From an uncultured Aquimarina sp. (GTDB lineage: Bacteria; Bacteroidota; Bacteroidia; Flavobacteriales; Flavobacteriaceae): a stretch of DNA of 64,000 nucleotides. The stretch is from the NCBI GenBank assembly GCA_947497175.1, contig CANMFM010000001.1:521802-585801 (forward strand), written 5' to 3'. The first letter of the stretch is position 1; each line of letters begins with the position of its first letter. The position numbers and the translations under genes were made by a program. Below are positions 1 to 8,555 of this stretch, in pieces. The notes under the pieces are model-generated. The model did not search any database and was not told the origin of the DNA. It saw only the letters and a program-made list of their open reading frames with translations.

Positions 1-512
1 GTTCGTCGGGGTCGACGATTTTTGATCCAAGTGGTAGAATTATTGGCCAATTAGCAGGAGGAGGAGCGGCATGCAGCGGCCTGGATGATAACGGTCTTCC
101 AGATTTTTATGGAAGATTTGATGTTTCCTGGGATTTTGGTACTACAGACGCAACTAGATTGTCAAATTGGTTAGATCCTACAAATACAGGTGATTTTACG
201 GCTGATATAATTTCTCAAGATGGAACAGTTCCTCCAACTCCAACACCACCGGCACCAGAAGAAAGAGAAGAAGTAATCGTATTTTTTAATCCTTCTGAAG
301 CTAAAGTTACCATATCAAATACCATAACGAATAATATTATAACATATTCGATTTATGACATTTCTGGGGCACTCGTTGATTCTGGACAAATAACAGGAGA
401 AGAAGAAGAAATAGATATGACCTCTAAATCTTCAGGAATGTATTTTGTATTTGTAGAAAATTCTGTAGGGGGCTCTTTTGTGCAAAAAGTAGTTGTTAAT
501 CAAAGATTTTAA
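1..512 (+). CDS. 3' end of secreted trypsin-like serine protease with T9SS sorting domain (partial)
   Basis: The reading frame is already open at the window edge (frame beginning at base 3), so the gene is truncated at its 5' end. The first residues read SSGS, which fits the catalytic-serine motif G-x-S-G-S of chymotrypsin-fold (S1) peptidases. The following GRIIGQLAGG, YGRF and TRLSNWLDP motifs resemble the C-terminal half of lysyl-endopeptidase-like enzymes. A Pro/Thr-rich linker (PPTPTPPAP) then leads to a roughly 80-residue beta-rich tail ending in GMYFVFVENSVGGSFVQKVVV, typical of a type A T9SS C-terminal sorting domain. Inference: an exported, probably surface-attached or secreted protease. 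The His and Asp of the triad lie outside the window. Confidence 0.8.
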   Translation, partial: SSGSTIFDPSGRIIGQLAGGGAACSGLDDNGLPDFYGRFDVSWDFGTTDATRLSNWLDPTNTGDFTADIISQDGTVPPTPTPPAPEEREEVIVFFNPSEAKVTISNTITNNIITYSIYDISGALVDSGQITGEEEEIDMTSKSSGMYFVFVENSVGGSFVQKVVVNQRF

Positions 513-546
513 GTATCCTGTGAGCTTTCTGTAAAAGAAATGTTTT

Positions 547-990
547 TTATTGAGGTGTTTTTGTGCCGTAAAATAACACAGTTCCTGTATTGTTTTTTAG
601 AAACAAAGAATCTTTTTTGATGACTTTAGTTTTAACCTCAGATAATGTCTTGAAAAACTCATCTTCTAGCGCTGTCTTTTTTGGGCAATACCGTTTAGAG
701 GCCATAGGAAAACCAATAGAAATAGCATCTCCCTCTATACGGTACTTGCTGGAAAAAGTGTTGCATCCAGAATAACCAGATAACAAATTATGCTCTTCAT
801 CAATGGTTATGTGTAGGTTTTCTGCCGAAACATCATTATCATTAAGTTTGTGAATAAAAAACTTACCATTTGGCGTGTCTTGTATTTTTATCTCTTCTTT
901 TTGAGCAATTTTTTCATTTTTAGTGGTATTGCTGCAAGTATTCGTGTTAGTTATGGTTAAAAAGTATAAAGCAAGAATTAGATATTTCAT
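547..990 (-). CDS. META-domain (HslJ-like) putative lipoprotein
   Basis: The protein has about 147 residues when started at the internal Met at 990 (MKYLILALYFLTITNT). This gives a plausible export signal followed by Cys; the longer frame to 1038 adds 16 residues before the signal and is less likely. The central GYSGCNTFSSKY and the later ALEDEFFKTLSEV fit the META domain (the fold of HslJ and of META/MliC-like proteins), in which a GCN-xxxx-Y stretch is conserved. Function in these families is poorly known; links to heat-stress and antibiotic tolerance exist for HslJ only. The lipobox is weak (TNTNTC), so lipid modification is uncertain. It converges with the upstream protease gene. Confidence 0.7.
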   Translation of the reverse strand: MKYLILALYFLTITNTNTCSNTTKNEKIAQKEEIKIQDTPNGKFFIHKLNDNDVSAENLHITIDEEHNLLSGYSGCNTFSSKYRIEGDAISIGFPMASKRYCPKKTALEDEFFKTLSEVKTKVIKKDSLFLKNNTGTVLFYGTKTPQ

Positions 991-1095
991 AGGAATATGA
1001 TCTTTAGTATAAATAAAAAGTGTACTGTAAAATAACAAATTTAGGATAATCTAGGTTTTTAATTGCAAAAACATCTATTGTTAAAGATTAAAATT

Positions 1096-1103
1096 TATTT
1101 TTG
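1096..1103 (+). promoter_or_regulatory. candidate -7 element upstream of the TetR gene
   Basis: TATTTTTG matches the Bacteroidota -7 consensus TAnnTTTG and lies 27 bases before the start codon. A TTG at 1078-1080 is the nearest -33 candidate, but the gap of 15 is short, so the call is tentative. Confidence 0.35.
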
Positions 1104-1129
1104 GTAATGAATCAAAGTCATGTTATGTA

Positions 1130-1699
1130 ATGAAACCTGAAAGCCGAAAGCAAGAAATTATTAAAGCAGCATCAATTCTTTTTAAAGAAAAAGGGTATAG
1201 TGCAGTGACCATGAGGGATTTGGCAAAAGCCATGGGTATTAAAGCAGCTAGCCTATACAATCATATACAGTCTAAACAAGAGATTTTAGCGACCATAATA
1301 ATCGAGCTTGCCGAAGAATTTACTACCGGAATGAATCAAATTGTAAATTCAGATGAGAGTGCCATCCAAAAATTACAAAACATTATTGATCTACATATTG
1401 ATGTAACTTTAAGAAATTCAGATGGTTTAGCTTCTCTTAACAATGATTGGATGCATTTGGAAGAAGAAAATCTTCAGTATTTTGAAAAAATGCGTCAGGA
1501 TTATGAGGAAAATTTTAGAAATATAGTGCAAAAAGGCGTTGATAAAAGTGAAATTAAACCCTATAATATTGAAATTATAGTGTTCTCAACACTTTCAACA
1601 TTGAGGACACTTTATCTGTGGTATCCAAAGCAAAATGATATAGATGCGGCTATCTTAAAACATGATATGATGTCTGTTCTGCTCAAAGGAGTCGTATAA
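1130..1699 (+). CDS. TetR/AcrR-family regulator, candidate regulator of phenylacetate genes
   Basis: This 189-residue protein has an N-terminal TetR helix-turn-helix (about residues 8-55; AVTMRDLAKAMGIKAASLYNHI is the recognition region) and a helical ligand-binding C-terminal half without obvious conserved residues. It lies immediately upstream of paaE in the same direction, separated by about 100 bases that hold two 18-bp palindromes. Known context: TetR-type PaaR proteins repress paa genes in several bacteria and respond to phenylacetyl-CoA. Inference: this protein binds the AACTA-N8-TAGTT sites before paaE and before the E2 gene at 15277. It could be an unrelated local regulator, but position and operator distribution favour the paa role. 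Confidence 0.8.
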   Translation: MKPESRKQEIIKAASILFKEKGYSAVTMRDLAKAMGIKAASLYNHIQSKQEILATIIIELAEEFTTGMNQIVNSDESAIQKLQNIIDLHIDVTLRNSDGLASLNNDWMHLEEENLQYFEKMRQDYEENFRNIVQKGVDKSEIKPYNIEIIVFSTLSTLRTLYLWYPKQNDIDAAILKHDMMSVLLKGVV

Positions 1700-1748
1700 T
1701 GTTCATTTAGAGAGCTCTTAAAATTAACAAATAATTATTTGTGTATAA

Positions 1749-1766
1749 AACTAACAATCGTTAGTT
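1749..1766. promoter_or_regulatory. palindromic operator candidate 1 (AACTAAC-N4-GTTAGTT)
   Basis: Perfect 7+7 inverted repeat with a 4-base centre (AATC); the match extends to 9+9 if the flanking AA/TT is included. It lies 35 bases before paaE. The same AACTA-N8-TAGTT layout recurs at 1773-1790 and 15252-15269, as expected for a TetR dimer site. Confidence 0.65.
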
Positions 1767-1772
1767 TTGTTT

Positions 1773-1790
1773 AACTATAACGATATAGTT
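1773..1790. promoter_or_regulatory. palindromic operator candidate 2 (AACTATA-N4-TATAGTT)
   Basis: Second perfect 7+7 inverted repeat, centred 24 bases from operator candidate 1 and ending 11 bases before the paaE start codon. It shares the outer AACTA/TAGTT half-sites but differs inside, which argues for selection on the half-sites rather than a simple duplication. Confidence 0.6.
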
Positions 1791-1801
1791 GAACACGATT
1801 T

Positions 1802-2875
1802 ATGACAGATTTTTATCCCATACAAATTTCTGAAATTCAAAAAGAAACAAAAGATTGCACGTCAATTACTTTTGATATCCCAGAAGAACACAAAGACAAG
1901 TTTTTATACAAACAAGGTCAGCATCTTACTTTAAAAGCTTCTATAAATGGAGAAGAAGTAAGACGTTCTTATTCTCTTTGTTCCAGTCCGATAGAAAATA
2001 AGTGGCAGGTAGCCGTTAAAAGAATTAACGGAGGTATATTCTCTAATTATGCTAATGATGTCTTAAAGCCAGGAGATGTATTAGAATTAATGCCGCCATT
2101 AGGAAGTTTTTATGTAGAAGTTGATCCTTCAAAAGCTAAGAATTATATTGTGTTTGCAGCCGGTAGTGGTATTACTCCGGTATTATCGATAATAAAAACT
2201 CATTTAGCTGCAGAGCCTAATAGCACTTTCAAGCTTTTTTACTTGAATCGAAACGCTAAATCAATTATCTTTAAAGAAGAGATTGAAGCACTTAGAAATA
2301 CATATTTTGGACGTCTGGAGATATTTTATTTTTTAACCAAAGAACATCGTGATATTCCAATACTTAATGGAAGATTTACTGCTGATAAAATTCAAGAACT
2401 CACCAGTAAATTGATCAATGTTGAAGATGTTGATGCGTGTTTCCTTTGTGGTCCGGAAGAAATGATTTTCTTAATTAGAGATGAATTGGTAAACGCAGGA
2501 TTGTCAAAAGATAAGATTCATTACGAACTTTTCTTTTCAGGAGTAACAGAAGAAGATAAGAAAAGAGCTGCCGAGGCAGTAGAGCACAAGTTTGAAGGGA
2601 CAAAGGTTACTATTATCGACGGAGGGAAAGAATTTCATTTTGGGATGGAGGATGATTATGATAATATTTTAGATGGAGCCTTAGCTGCAGGAGCCGATTT
2701 GCCTTTTGCTTGCAAAGGAGGGGTATGTAGTACTTGCAAATGTAAAGTCGTAGAAGGTACTGTTGAAATGAAAGTAAATTACGCATTAGAAGAAAACGAA
2801 GTGGCAAGAGGCTTAGTGCTATCGTGCCAGGCAGTTCCAACAACAGAGAAAGTTGTTGTAGATTTTGATGTATAA
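1802..2875 (+). CDS. paaE: phenylacetyl-CoA epoxidase reductase subunit PaaE
   Basis: This 357-residue reductase passes electrons from NAD(P)H through FAD and a 2Fe-2S centre to the PaaABC oxygenase. The domains run in order. The FAD-binding barrel contains RSYSLCSSP near residues 55-63. The nucleotide-binding domain contains GSGITPVLS (about 121-129) and CGPEEM. A plant-type ferredoxin domain has ligands in ACKGGVCSTCKC and a later SCQA. Length matches the usual 350-360. It is the first gene after the double palindrome and 12 bases before paaA. In many proteobacteria paaE comes last, so the E-A-B-C-D order is a lineage feature. Confidence 0.95.
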   Translation: MTDFYPIQISEIQKETKDCTSITFDIPEEHKDKFLYKQGQHLTLKASINGEEVRRSYSLCSSPIENKWQVAVKRINGGIFSNYANDVLKPGDVLELMPPLGSFYVEVDPSKAKNYIVFAAGSGITPVLSIIKTHLAAEPNSTFKLFYLNRNAKSIIFKEEIEALRNTYFGRLEIFYFLTKEHRDIPILNGRFTADKIQELTSKLINVEDVDACFLCGPEEMIFLIRDELVNAGLSKDKIHYELFFSGVTEEDKKRAAEAVEHKFEGTKVTIIDGGKEFHFGMEDDYDNILDGALAAGADLPFACKGGVCSTCKCKVVEGTVEMKVNYALEENEVARGLVLSCQAVPTTEKVVVDFDV

Positions 2876-2887
2876 AACACGGTTGTT

Positions 2888-3844
2888 ATGAGCGAGAAAG
2901 AGATAAAGAATTTAGAAGAGATTTTTGAGCAGAGAATTGCCAGAGATGAAAAAATCGAACCGAAAGATTGGATGCCAGAGAAGTATCGAAAAACACATAT
3001 TCGACAAATTTCTCAACATGCACATTCCGAAATTGTAGGGATGCTGCCAGAAGGGAACTGGATCACTAGAGCACCTTCTTTACGTCGCAAAGTGGCTCTA
3101 TTGGCCAAAGTTCAGGATGAAGCTGGACATGGTTTGTATCTCTATAGTGCATGCGAAACTTTAGGAATTTCCAGAGAAGAGCTCTATGAGCAATTGCATA
3201 CAGGTAAAGCTAAATACTCAAGTATATTTAATTACCCCACAATAACCTGGGCAGATATGGGAGCAATTGGTTGGTTGGTAGATGGTGCTGCAATCATTAA
3301 TCAAGTGCCTCTTTGTAGCACTTCGTATGGGCCGTACGCACGTGCAATGATTCGAGTATGTAAAGAAGAAAGTTTTCACCAACGCCAAGGGTATGAAATA
3401 ATGATTACTCTGGCCAATGGTACACCCGAGCAAAAAGCTATGGCGCAAGATGCTTTAAATAGATGGTGGTGGCCTTCGTTGATGATGCTGGGGCCTACCG
3501 ACGCAGAATCTGTACATACAGAACAATCGATGAAATGGAAATTGAAACGTAAAACCAATGACGAACTTCGTCAACAATTTATAGATCAGACAGTACCGCA
3601 GGCAGATTTAATAGGGCTAACGATCCCCGATCCTGATTTAAAATGGAATGAAAAAACAGGTCACTATGACTTTGGTGAAATTAACTGGGATGAATTTTGG
3701 CAAGTAGTCAAAGGTCATGGCCCATGTAATAAAGAACGTTTGTCGGCAAGAGTAAATGCCTGGGAAAATGGCCAGTGGGTTCGTGATGCTGCTATGACCT
3801 ATGCTCAAAAACAAGAAGATAAGAAGCTTAAAAAAGCAATTTAA
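2888..3844 (+). CDS. paaA: phenylacetyl-CoA epoxidase catalytic subunit PaaA
   Basis: At 318 residues this is the di-iron oxygenase subunit that inserts one oxygen atom of O2 into the ring of phenylacetyl-CoA to give the 1,2-epoxide. Iron-ligand motifs are visible: [14 protein letters not shown] (Glu and His of one ligand pair) and [13 protein letters not shown] (second Glu/His set). The ferritin-like helical bundle continues into a [11 protein letters not shown] stretch typical of PaaA. It follows paaE by 12 bases and precedes paaB, which acts as a bridge in the PaaABC core. A hairpin repeat sits between paaA and paaB. Confidence 0.96.
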   Translation: MSEKEIKNLEEIFEQRIARDEKIEPKDWMPEKYRKTHIRQISQHAHSEIVGMLPEGNWITRAPSLRRKVALLAKVQDEAGHGLYLYSACETLGISREELYEQLHTGKAKYSSIFNYPTITWADMGAIGWLVDGAAIINQVPLCSTSYGPYARAMIRVCKEESFHQRQGYEIMITLANGTPEQKAMAQDALNRWWWPSLMMLGPTDAESVHTEQSMKWKLKRKTNDELRQQFIDQTVPQADLIGLTIPDPDLKWNEKTGHYDFGEINWDEFWQVVKGHGPCNKERLSARVNAWENGQWVRDAAMTYAQKQEDKKLKKAI

Positions 3845-3861
3845 AAAAATCCTTGCTTACT

Positions 3862-3884
3862 CTCTTCTCCCTTTGTGAGAGGAG
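3862..3884. repeat. small intergenic hairpin between paaA and paaB
   Basis: CTCTTCTC and GAGAGGAG form an 8-bp stem (one G-U pair) around CCCTTTGT and are followed by CTGGGGGTGAGGG. It resembles dispersed intergenic hairpins seen in many genomes. It lies within an operon and lacks a T-run, so it may act as an RNA stability element rather than a terminator. Confidence 0.5.
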
Positions 3885-3906
3885 CTGGGGGTGAGGGCTA
3901 GTAGAT

Positions 3907-4191
3907 ATGAAAAATAATTGGCCACTTTGGGAAGTATTTGTAAGAAGTAAAAATGGTCTTGAACATCGTCATTTTGGAAGTCTTCATGCTGCAGATGCAG
4001 AAATGGCATTAGAAAATGCAAGAGATGTATATACTCGTAGAAATGAAGGCGTTAGCATATGGGTAGTAGAATCTAAACATATTACGGCTTCTAATCCCGA
4101 AAATAATGGAGAACTTTTCGAGCCCGCACAAGATAAAGTATATCGACATCCAACATTCTATTCGTTGCCAGATGAGGTAAAACACATGTGA
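3907..4191 (+). CDS. paaB: phenylacetyl-CoA epoxidase subunit PaaB
   Basis: A 94-residue small subunit recognisable by WPLWEVFVRSKNGLEHRHFGSLHAADAEMALENARDVYTRR, which is nearly the full family signature (quoted here only for recognition of its order: WEVFVR, GSLHA, ARDVYTRR, SIWVV). PaaB lies between PaaA and PaaC dimers in the multicomponent oxygenase and contains no metal site. Length is normal (about 95). It sits between paaA and paaC on the same strand, with 89 AT-rich bases before paaC in which I see no gene. Confidence 0.95.
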   Translation: MKNNWPLWEVFVRSKNGLEHRHFGSLHAADAEMALENARDVYTRRNEGVSIWVVESKHITASNPENNGELFEPAQDKVYRHPTFYSLPDEVKHM

Positions 4192-4280
4192 TCACAGAAA
4201 TCAAAGTTGAACATATTTACTGTACTAAATTAACATGTAGATTTCGATTTCAAATTCATTTTCAATTTTAAATTCAAAGA

Positions 4281-5036
4281 ATGAAAAACGAAAATATAAT
4301 ACAGTATATCTATGGGATTGCCGATAACGCATTGATTTTAGGACAACGTTTGTCAGAACTATGCGGTCACGGTCCCAGCCTAGAAACTGATATTGCATTG
4401 ACCAATATGGCACTAGATTTATTAGGGCAAACACGTAGTTATTATCAATACGCAGCTCAGCTTTCAGGAGATGGAAAAACCGAAGATGATATTGCTTTTT
4501 TAAGAATCGAAAGGCAGTATAAAAATGTGCTGTTAGTAGAGCAACCTAATAGGCATTTTGGATACGTCATCGCAAGACAGTTTTTTTATGACGTATTTCA
4601 CTTATTTTTATTACAAGAATTACAGCATAGTAAAGACGAAATACTTTCTGCAATTGCAAAAAAAGCAATTAAGGAGGTAAGTTATCATCAACGATTTTCT
4701 TCAGATTGGATAAAAAGACTAGGAGATGGTACCAAAGAGAGTCATCAAAAAATTCAGGAAGCTGTCGACGATCTTTGGGGATTTACTGATGAATTATTTC
4801 ATATGACCGAAGATGATTTACTTGCTTTTAATTCGGGAATAGGCGTTGATTTATCCAAGATAAAAGATGCGTATTACCAAAAAATAAAAGAAGTTCTTGA
4901 AGAAGCTACAATAACACCTCCAGAAACTAAATGGTTTCAAAAAGGCGGCAAACAAGGAATTCATAGTGAACATATGGGGTATTTGCTTGCAGATTTACAG
5001 TACATGCAACGTACTTATCCAAATATGAAATGGTAA
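4281..5036 (+). CDS. paaC: phenylacetyl-CoA epoxidase structural subunit PaaC
   Basis: This 251-residue partner of PaaA in the epoxidase core has the ferritin-like fold but is not the catalytic subunit. Recognisable segments are IADNALILGQRLSELCGHGP near the N terminus, FLLQELQHSKDE, and EVSYHQRFSSDWIKRLGDGT. The last keeps a His/Glu pattern reminiscent of a former metal site. The start at 4281 (MKNENIIQYIYG) agrees with family length (about 250). It precedes paaD and belongs to the same transcription unit. Confidence 0.95.
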   Translation: MKNENIIQYIYGIADNALILGQRLSELCGHGPSLETDIALTNMALDLLGQTRSYYQYAAQLSGDGKTEDDIAFLRIERQYKNVLLVEQPNRHFGYVIARQFFYDVFHLFLLQELQHSKDEILSAIAKKAIKEVSYHQRFSSDWIKRLGDGTKESHQKIQEAVDDLWGFTDELFHMTEDDLLAFNSGIGVDLSKIKDAYYQKIKEVLEEATITPPETKWFQKGGKQGIHSEHMGYLLADLQYMQRTYPNMKW

Positions 5037-5098
5037 ATTAAATTTTGTCTTGTTTCTGTGAAGACGGAAATCTCATTTTTGATTACCTGCATAAAAGA

Positions 5099-5602
5099 AT
5101 GACAATCGAATTAAAACAACATATCGACCCGAGACTTGTTCCAATTCTGGAAAAAATATCTGATCCGGAAATTCCTGTATTATCTATTATGGATATGGGT
5201 GTCGTTCGTTCTGCTCGGATAGTAGATAATGTTGTTCAGGTTAAAATAACTCCAACCTATAGCGGATGCCCTGCAATGGATGTAATAGGAGACGATATTA
5301 TAGCCGCTTTTAAAAAAGAAAACAGACAAGCAACGGTCAATTTGGTATTGTCCCCTGCCTGGACCACTGATTGGATTACTCCAAGGGGTAGAAAAGCTTT
5401 GGAAAAATATGGTATTGCCGCCCCTTTAGATGAAGAAGCTGATAAAGAAGCACTGCTGGGTAATAAAAAGATTGTAAAATGTCCCCAGTGTACTTCAACA
5501 AATACAAAGATGATAAGTCAATTTGGCTCTACAGCTTGTAAAGCACTTTTTAAATGCGATGATTGCCTGGAACCCTTTGACTACTTTAAATGCCTGAAAT
5601 GA
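5099..5602 (+). CDS. paaD: PaaD, MIP18/DUF59-type iron-sulfur maturation factor of the epoxidase
   Basis: I start at the ATG at 5099 (MTIELKQHIDP), giving 167 residues; a longer frame begins at a TTG at 5045 but adds 18 residues without family resemblance. The N-terminal DUF59/MIP18 domain carries KISDPEIPVLSIMDMGVV and TPTYSGCPAMD. The C-terminal part is a zinc-ribbon-like CPQC...CDDC pair. PaaD is needed for epoxidase activity, probably through iron-sulfur or di-iron centre assembly. It is followed by the VOC gene with one base between stop and start, implying co-translation. Confidence 0.93.
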   Translation: MTIELKQHIDPRLVPILEKISDPEIPVLSIMDMGVVRSARIVDNVVQVKITPTYSGCPAMDVIGDDIIAAFKKENRQATVNLVLSPAWTTDWITPRGRKALEKYGIAAPLDEEADKEALLGNKKIVKCPQCTSTNTKMISQFGSTACKALFKCDDCLEPFDYFKCLK

Positions 5603-5603
5603 T

Positions 5604-5969
5604 ATGCTAGGATTAAGGACAACTATATATAAAGTTAGCGACTTGGATGCCGCAAAAAAATGGTATTCTGATGCTTTTGATAAGAAACCATATTTTGACG
5701 AGCCTTTTTATGTAGGGTTCAATGTTGGTGGATATGAACTGGGATTGCTTCCTGAAGGGCCTAATGAAAATACAAAGTCTGATAGTGTACTTTCATATTG
5801 GGGTGTTGAAAACATAAACGAAGTATACCAAAAACTAATGGATTTGGGAGCCGTTGAGCATGAGCAACCGACAAATGTCGGTGGAGAAACAGTAGTAGCT
5901 TCAGTAAAGTGCCCATGGAATAATATCATAGGAATTATTTATAACCCAGAATTTAAATTAGAGAATTAA
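5604..5969 (+). CDS. VOC-superfamily (glyoxalase/bleomycin-resistance fold) protein in the paa operon
   Basis: A 121-residue protein with the paired beta-alpha-beta-beta-beta modules of the vicinal oxygen chelate superfamily: LGLRTTIYKVSDLDAAKKWYSDAF opens the first module and YWGVENINEVYQKLMDLGA the second. It starts one base after paaD and ends two bases before paaG, so it is embedded in the operon. VOC proteins include glyoxalases, dioxygenases, epimerases and resistance proteins, and metal ligands are not clear here. It is not one of the standard paa genes. Inference: detoxification or repair of a reactive intermediate (epoxide, aldehyde) is plausible but untested. Confidence 0.8.
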   Translation: MLGLRTTIYKVSDLDAAKKWYSDAFDKKPYFDEPFYVGFNVGGYELGLLPEGPNENTKSDSVLSYWGVENINEVYQKLMDLGAVEHEQPTNVGGETVVASVKCPWNNIIGIIYNPEFKLEN

Positions 5970-5971
5970 AT

Positions 5972-6751
5972 ATGCCATCAATAGAACTGAAAATAGAGAA
6001 TGGAGTAGCAAGAATTATGCTAAATCGTCCTGAAACCTTTAACAGCTTTAATAGAGAAATGGCTTTGCGTTTACAAAAAACATTAGATGATTGTAATACT
6101 AATGACGCAGTAAAAGCTATAGTCCTTACCGGAAACGGAAAAGCGTTTTGCGCAGGTCAGGATCTAAACGAGGTGACTTCGCCAGAACTAAATCCGGGTT
6201 TTAGAACAATATTAGAAGAGCATTATAACCCGATAATAGAAAGAATAAGATCTATTGAAAAACCAATCATTGCTGCGGTAAATGGAGTTGCAGCTGGAGC
6301 TGGAGCTAATATTGCTCTGGCTTGTGATATAGTAGTAGCGGTCGAAACGGCAAGTTTTATTCAGGCATTTAGTAAAATAGGACTCATCCCCGATAGCGCA
6401 GGGACGTTCTTTTTACCTCGGTTAATAGGCTTGCAAAAGGCGTCTGCTTTAATGATGCTAGGAGACAAAATACCTGCAAACGAGGCAGAGCAATTAGGAA
6501 TGCTATATAGCGTATTTTCTTCTGAAATTTTTGAAGAAGAAGTAGCAAAACTCGCATCAAAAATGGCTGAAATGCCAACAAAAGCTTTAGGATTGACGAA
6601 GAGATTATTAAATCGTTCTATGGTGAATAATCTCGAACAGCAATTGGCTATGGAGTCTGATTTACAAATCGAGGCCGCAGAAAGCGAAGATTATGCAGAA
6701 GGTGTACGTGCATTCATAGAAAAAAGAAAACCTGTGTTTAAGGGGAAATAA
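5972..6751 (+). CDS. paaG: 1,2-epoxyphenylacetyl-CoA isomerase PaaG
   Basis: This 259-residue crotonase-fold protein fits PaaG, which turns ring-1,2-epoxyphenylacetyl-CoA into the oxepin and also shifts double bonds later in the pathway. Oxyanion-hole regions are KAFCAGQDLNEV (about 58-69) and NGVAAGAGANIALACD. The catalytic aspartate region reads LIPDSAGTFFLPRL, with Asp near residue 141, as in PaaG (PDCGGT-like) rather than the double-glutamate hydratases. It follows the VOC gene by two bases. About 200 bases of repeat-derived DNA separate it from paaH. Confidence 0.9.
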   Translation: MPSIELKIENGVARIMLNRPETFNSFNREMALRLQKTLDDCNTNDAVKAIVLTGNGKAFCAGQDLNEVTSPELNPGFRTILEEHYNPIIERIRSIEKPIIAAVNGVAAGAGANIALACDIVVAVETASFIQAFSKIGLIPDSAGTFFLPRLIGLQKASALMMLGDKIPANEAEQLGMLYSVFSSEIFEEEVAKLASKMAEMPTKALGLTKRLLNRSMVNNLEQQLAMESDLQIEAAESEDYAEGVRAFIEKRKPVFKGK

Positions 6752-6755
6752 AAAT

Positions 6756-6951
6756 ATTGAATATCAAACAAAAGAATACCAAATGATGAAGTTGAGTTTG
6801 ATTGTGAGCAAAAAAATAATGAACTAATCGCGATTTTATTTCAAGCATTTGAAATTCGCAAACTAAAAATAAACATAATGAGTGTTTTTCGGCTAGTTGG
6901 AGTTAAAAGCTTCAAATTTCTGTATTCAACATTCAGTATTCGATATTAACT
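6756..6951 (+). mobile_element. deletion remnant of a four-helix-bundle (S23/IVS-type) intergenic element
   Basis: This 200-base paaG-paaH spacer begins with ATATTGAATATC and ends with ATTCAACATTCAGTATTCGATATT, the same kind of ends that frame the pseudogene at 9109-9590. Near its middle, frame translation gives NNELIAILFQAF, matching NNELIVIFISSI at the end of the four-helix-bundle reading frame at 9163-9526. Most of the coding part is therefore missing and a short 3' tail remains. It is a relic of the same element family, not a gene. Confidence 0.7.
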
Positions 6952-8130
6952 ATGGTTGTAGGTATAATAGGTTCCGGTACAATGGGAAGTGGGATTGCTC
7001 AGGTAGCAGCTACTTCTGGGTGTCAAGTAAAAGTATTTGATACAGAACAAGAAGCCCTCAATAAAAGCAAAAATTCTTTAGAAAAAATTCTTTCCCGATT
7101 AATCGAAAAAGGAAGAATCGATCAACAGGAAAAAGATCGTATCCAGAATAATATATCCTATGTTACTACTTTAAAGGATTTAGAAAATTCTAATCTTACC
7201 ATTGAAGCAATAATTGAAGATTTAGAGATTAAAAAGAAGGTGTTTTCAGAATTAGAAAATTATGTTTCTGAAGATACGATTATAGCTTCAAATACCTCTT
7301 CTCTGTCTATAGCATCCATTGCTTCATCCTTGCAAAAACCTGAGCGCTGTATAGGGATTCATTTCTTCAACCCGGCACCATTAATGAAGTTGGTAGAAGT
7401 CATTCCGGCAGTGCAAACATCTACAACTATAACAAGCAAGGTTGTACAAATCATAGAAGGTTGGAAAAAAGTTGTTGCAATAGCCAAAGACACTCCTGGT
7501 TTTATTGTAAATCGCGTTGCCCGGCCATTTTACGGAGAATCTTTACGAATTTATGAAGAAGGCATTGCAGATGTAGCTACTATTGATTGGAGTTTGAAGT
7601 CCTTGGGCGGTTTTAGAATGGGCCCTTTTGAATTAATGGATTTTATAGGAAATGATGTAAATTATACAGTAACAGAAACTGTTTTCAGAGCGTTTTATTT
7701 TGATCCCAGATATAAACCCTCATTTACGCAAAAAAGATTGTCAGAAGCTGGATATCTAGGTCGAAAATCTGGTAAAGGATATTATGAGTACAATGAAAAT
7801 GCTAAGAAAATTACCCCTAATAAAGATCAAACTCTTGCAACCTATATTTTTGATCGTGTATTAGTAATGCTTATTAACGAAGCTGCTGATGCCCTATTCT
7901 GGAATATAGCTTCTGCAGAAGATATTGATAATGCTATGACCAAAGGGGTGAACTACCCTAAAGGTTTATTGGCTTGGGCAGATGAAAAAGGAATGGATTG
8001 GTGTGTAAATATGTTAGATACTTTATATGATCAATATAGAGAAGATCGTTATCGATGCAGTCCATTACTAAGAAAAATGAAGAGAGAGAATAAAACATTT
8101 TTTAATACTAAACAGGCAGTAAATAATTAA
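6952..8130 (+). CDS. paaH: 3-hydroxyadipyl-CoA dehydrogenase PaaH
   Basis: This 392-residue enzyme is an NAD-dependent 3-hydroxyacyl-CoA dehydrogenase. The Rossmann dinucleotide motif GIIGSGTMGSGIAQ starts at residue 4. The catalytic His-Glu pair is visible in GIHFFNPAPLMKLVEV (His137, Glu149), and SNTSSLSI lies before it. Two C-terminal dimerisation helices follow, with DTPGFIVNRV and KSGKGYYEY. The expected reaction is oxidation of 3-hydroxyadipyl-CoA to 3-oxoadipyl-CoA. It is shorter than the roughly 475-residue enterobacterial PaaH but has the usual core. It abuts paaI with one base between stop and start. Confidence 0.92.
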   Translation: MVVGIIGSGTMGSGIAQVAATSGCQVKVFDTEQEALNKSKNSLEKILSRLIEKGRIDQQEKDRIQNNISYVTTLKDLENSNLTIEAIIEDLEIKKKVFSELENYVSEDTIIASNTSSLSIASIASSLQKPERCIGIHFFNPAPLMKLVEVIPAVQTSTTITSKVVQIIEGWKKVVAIAKDTPGFIVNRVARPFYGESLRIYEEGIADVATIDWSLKSLGGFRMGPFELMDFIGNDVNYTVTETVFRAFYFDPRYKPSFTQKRLSEAGYLGRKSGKGYYEYNENAKKITPNKDQTLATYIFDRVLVMLINEAADALFWNIASAEDIDNAMTKGVNYPKGLLAWADEKGMDWCVNMLDTLYDQYREDRYRCSPLLRKMKRENKTFFNTKQAVNN

Positions 8131-8131
8131 T

Positions 8132-8542
8132 ATGATATTAAAATCAGAGGCTATACCACATAAAATGCTTTCTCTCGATCCATTTAGCCAATGGTTAGGT
8201 ATTCAGGTTTTAGAAGTTGAAAAAGGAAGATGTAAAGTAGGGATGACCATTAGAAAGGAAATGTTGAATAGTATGGGGAAAGCCCATGGAGGGATATCAT
8301 ACAGCCTGGCAGATACAGCTTTTGGTTTTTCGGCTAATACACATGGTAAATATGCTGTGTCTATTGAAACTTCAATCAATCATATTGAAGCCCTGGAAGA
8401 AGGTGATTTCTTAACCGCCGAAGCCGTCACCGATATAGCTAAAACCAAAATCGCCTTTAATATAATCGAGGTAAAACGTGGAGATCAAATTGTAGCATTA
8501 TTTAAAGGCGTCGTATATAGAACGAATAAAGATTGGGAATAA
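8132..8542 (+). CDS. paaI: PaaI-type hotdog thioesterase
   Basis: A 136-residue hotdog-fold protein with the conserved MGKAHGGISYSLADTAFGF segment, in which the HGG loop and the Asp of LAD form the active site of PaaI thioesterases. PaaI hydrolyses CoA esters of aromatic intermediates and is thought to release CoA when dead-end products build up. Length is normal (about 135-140). It lies directly after paaH (one-base gap) and 13 bases before the next lipoprotein gene, within the operon. Confidence 0.92.
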   Translation: MILKSEAIPHKMLSLDPFSQWLGIQVLEVEKGRCKVGMTIRKEMLNSMGKAHGGISYSLADTAFGFSANTHGKYAVSIETSINHIEALEEGDFLTAEAVTDIAKTKIAFNIIEVKRGDQIVALFKGVVYRTNKDWE

Positions 8543-8555
8543 TATAAAAATAGAA

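Noticed and set aside
5045..5098. TTG-started extension of PaaD
   Set aside because: The family N terminus matches the ATG at 5099; the extra residues are Cys-rich and unlike PaaD.
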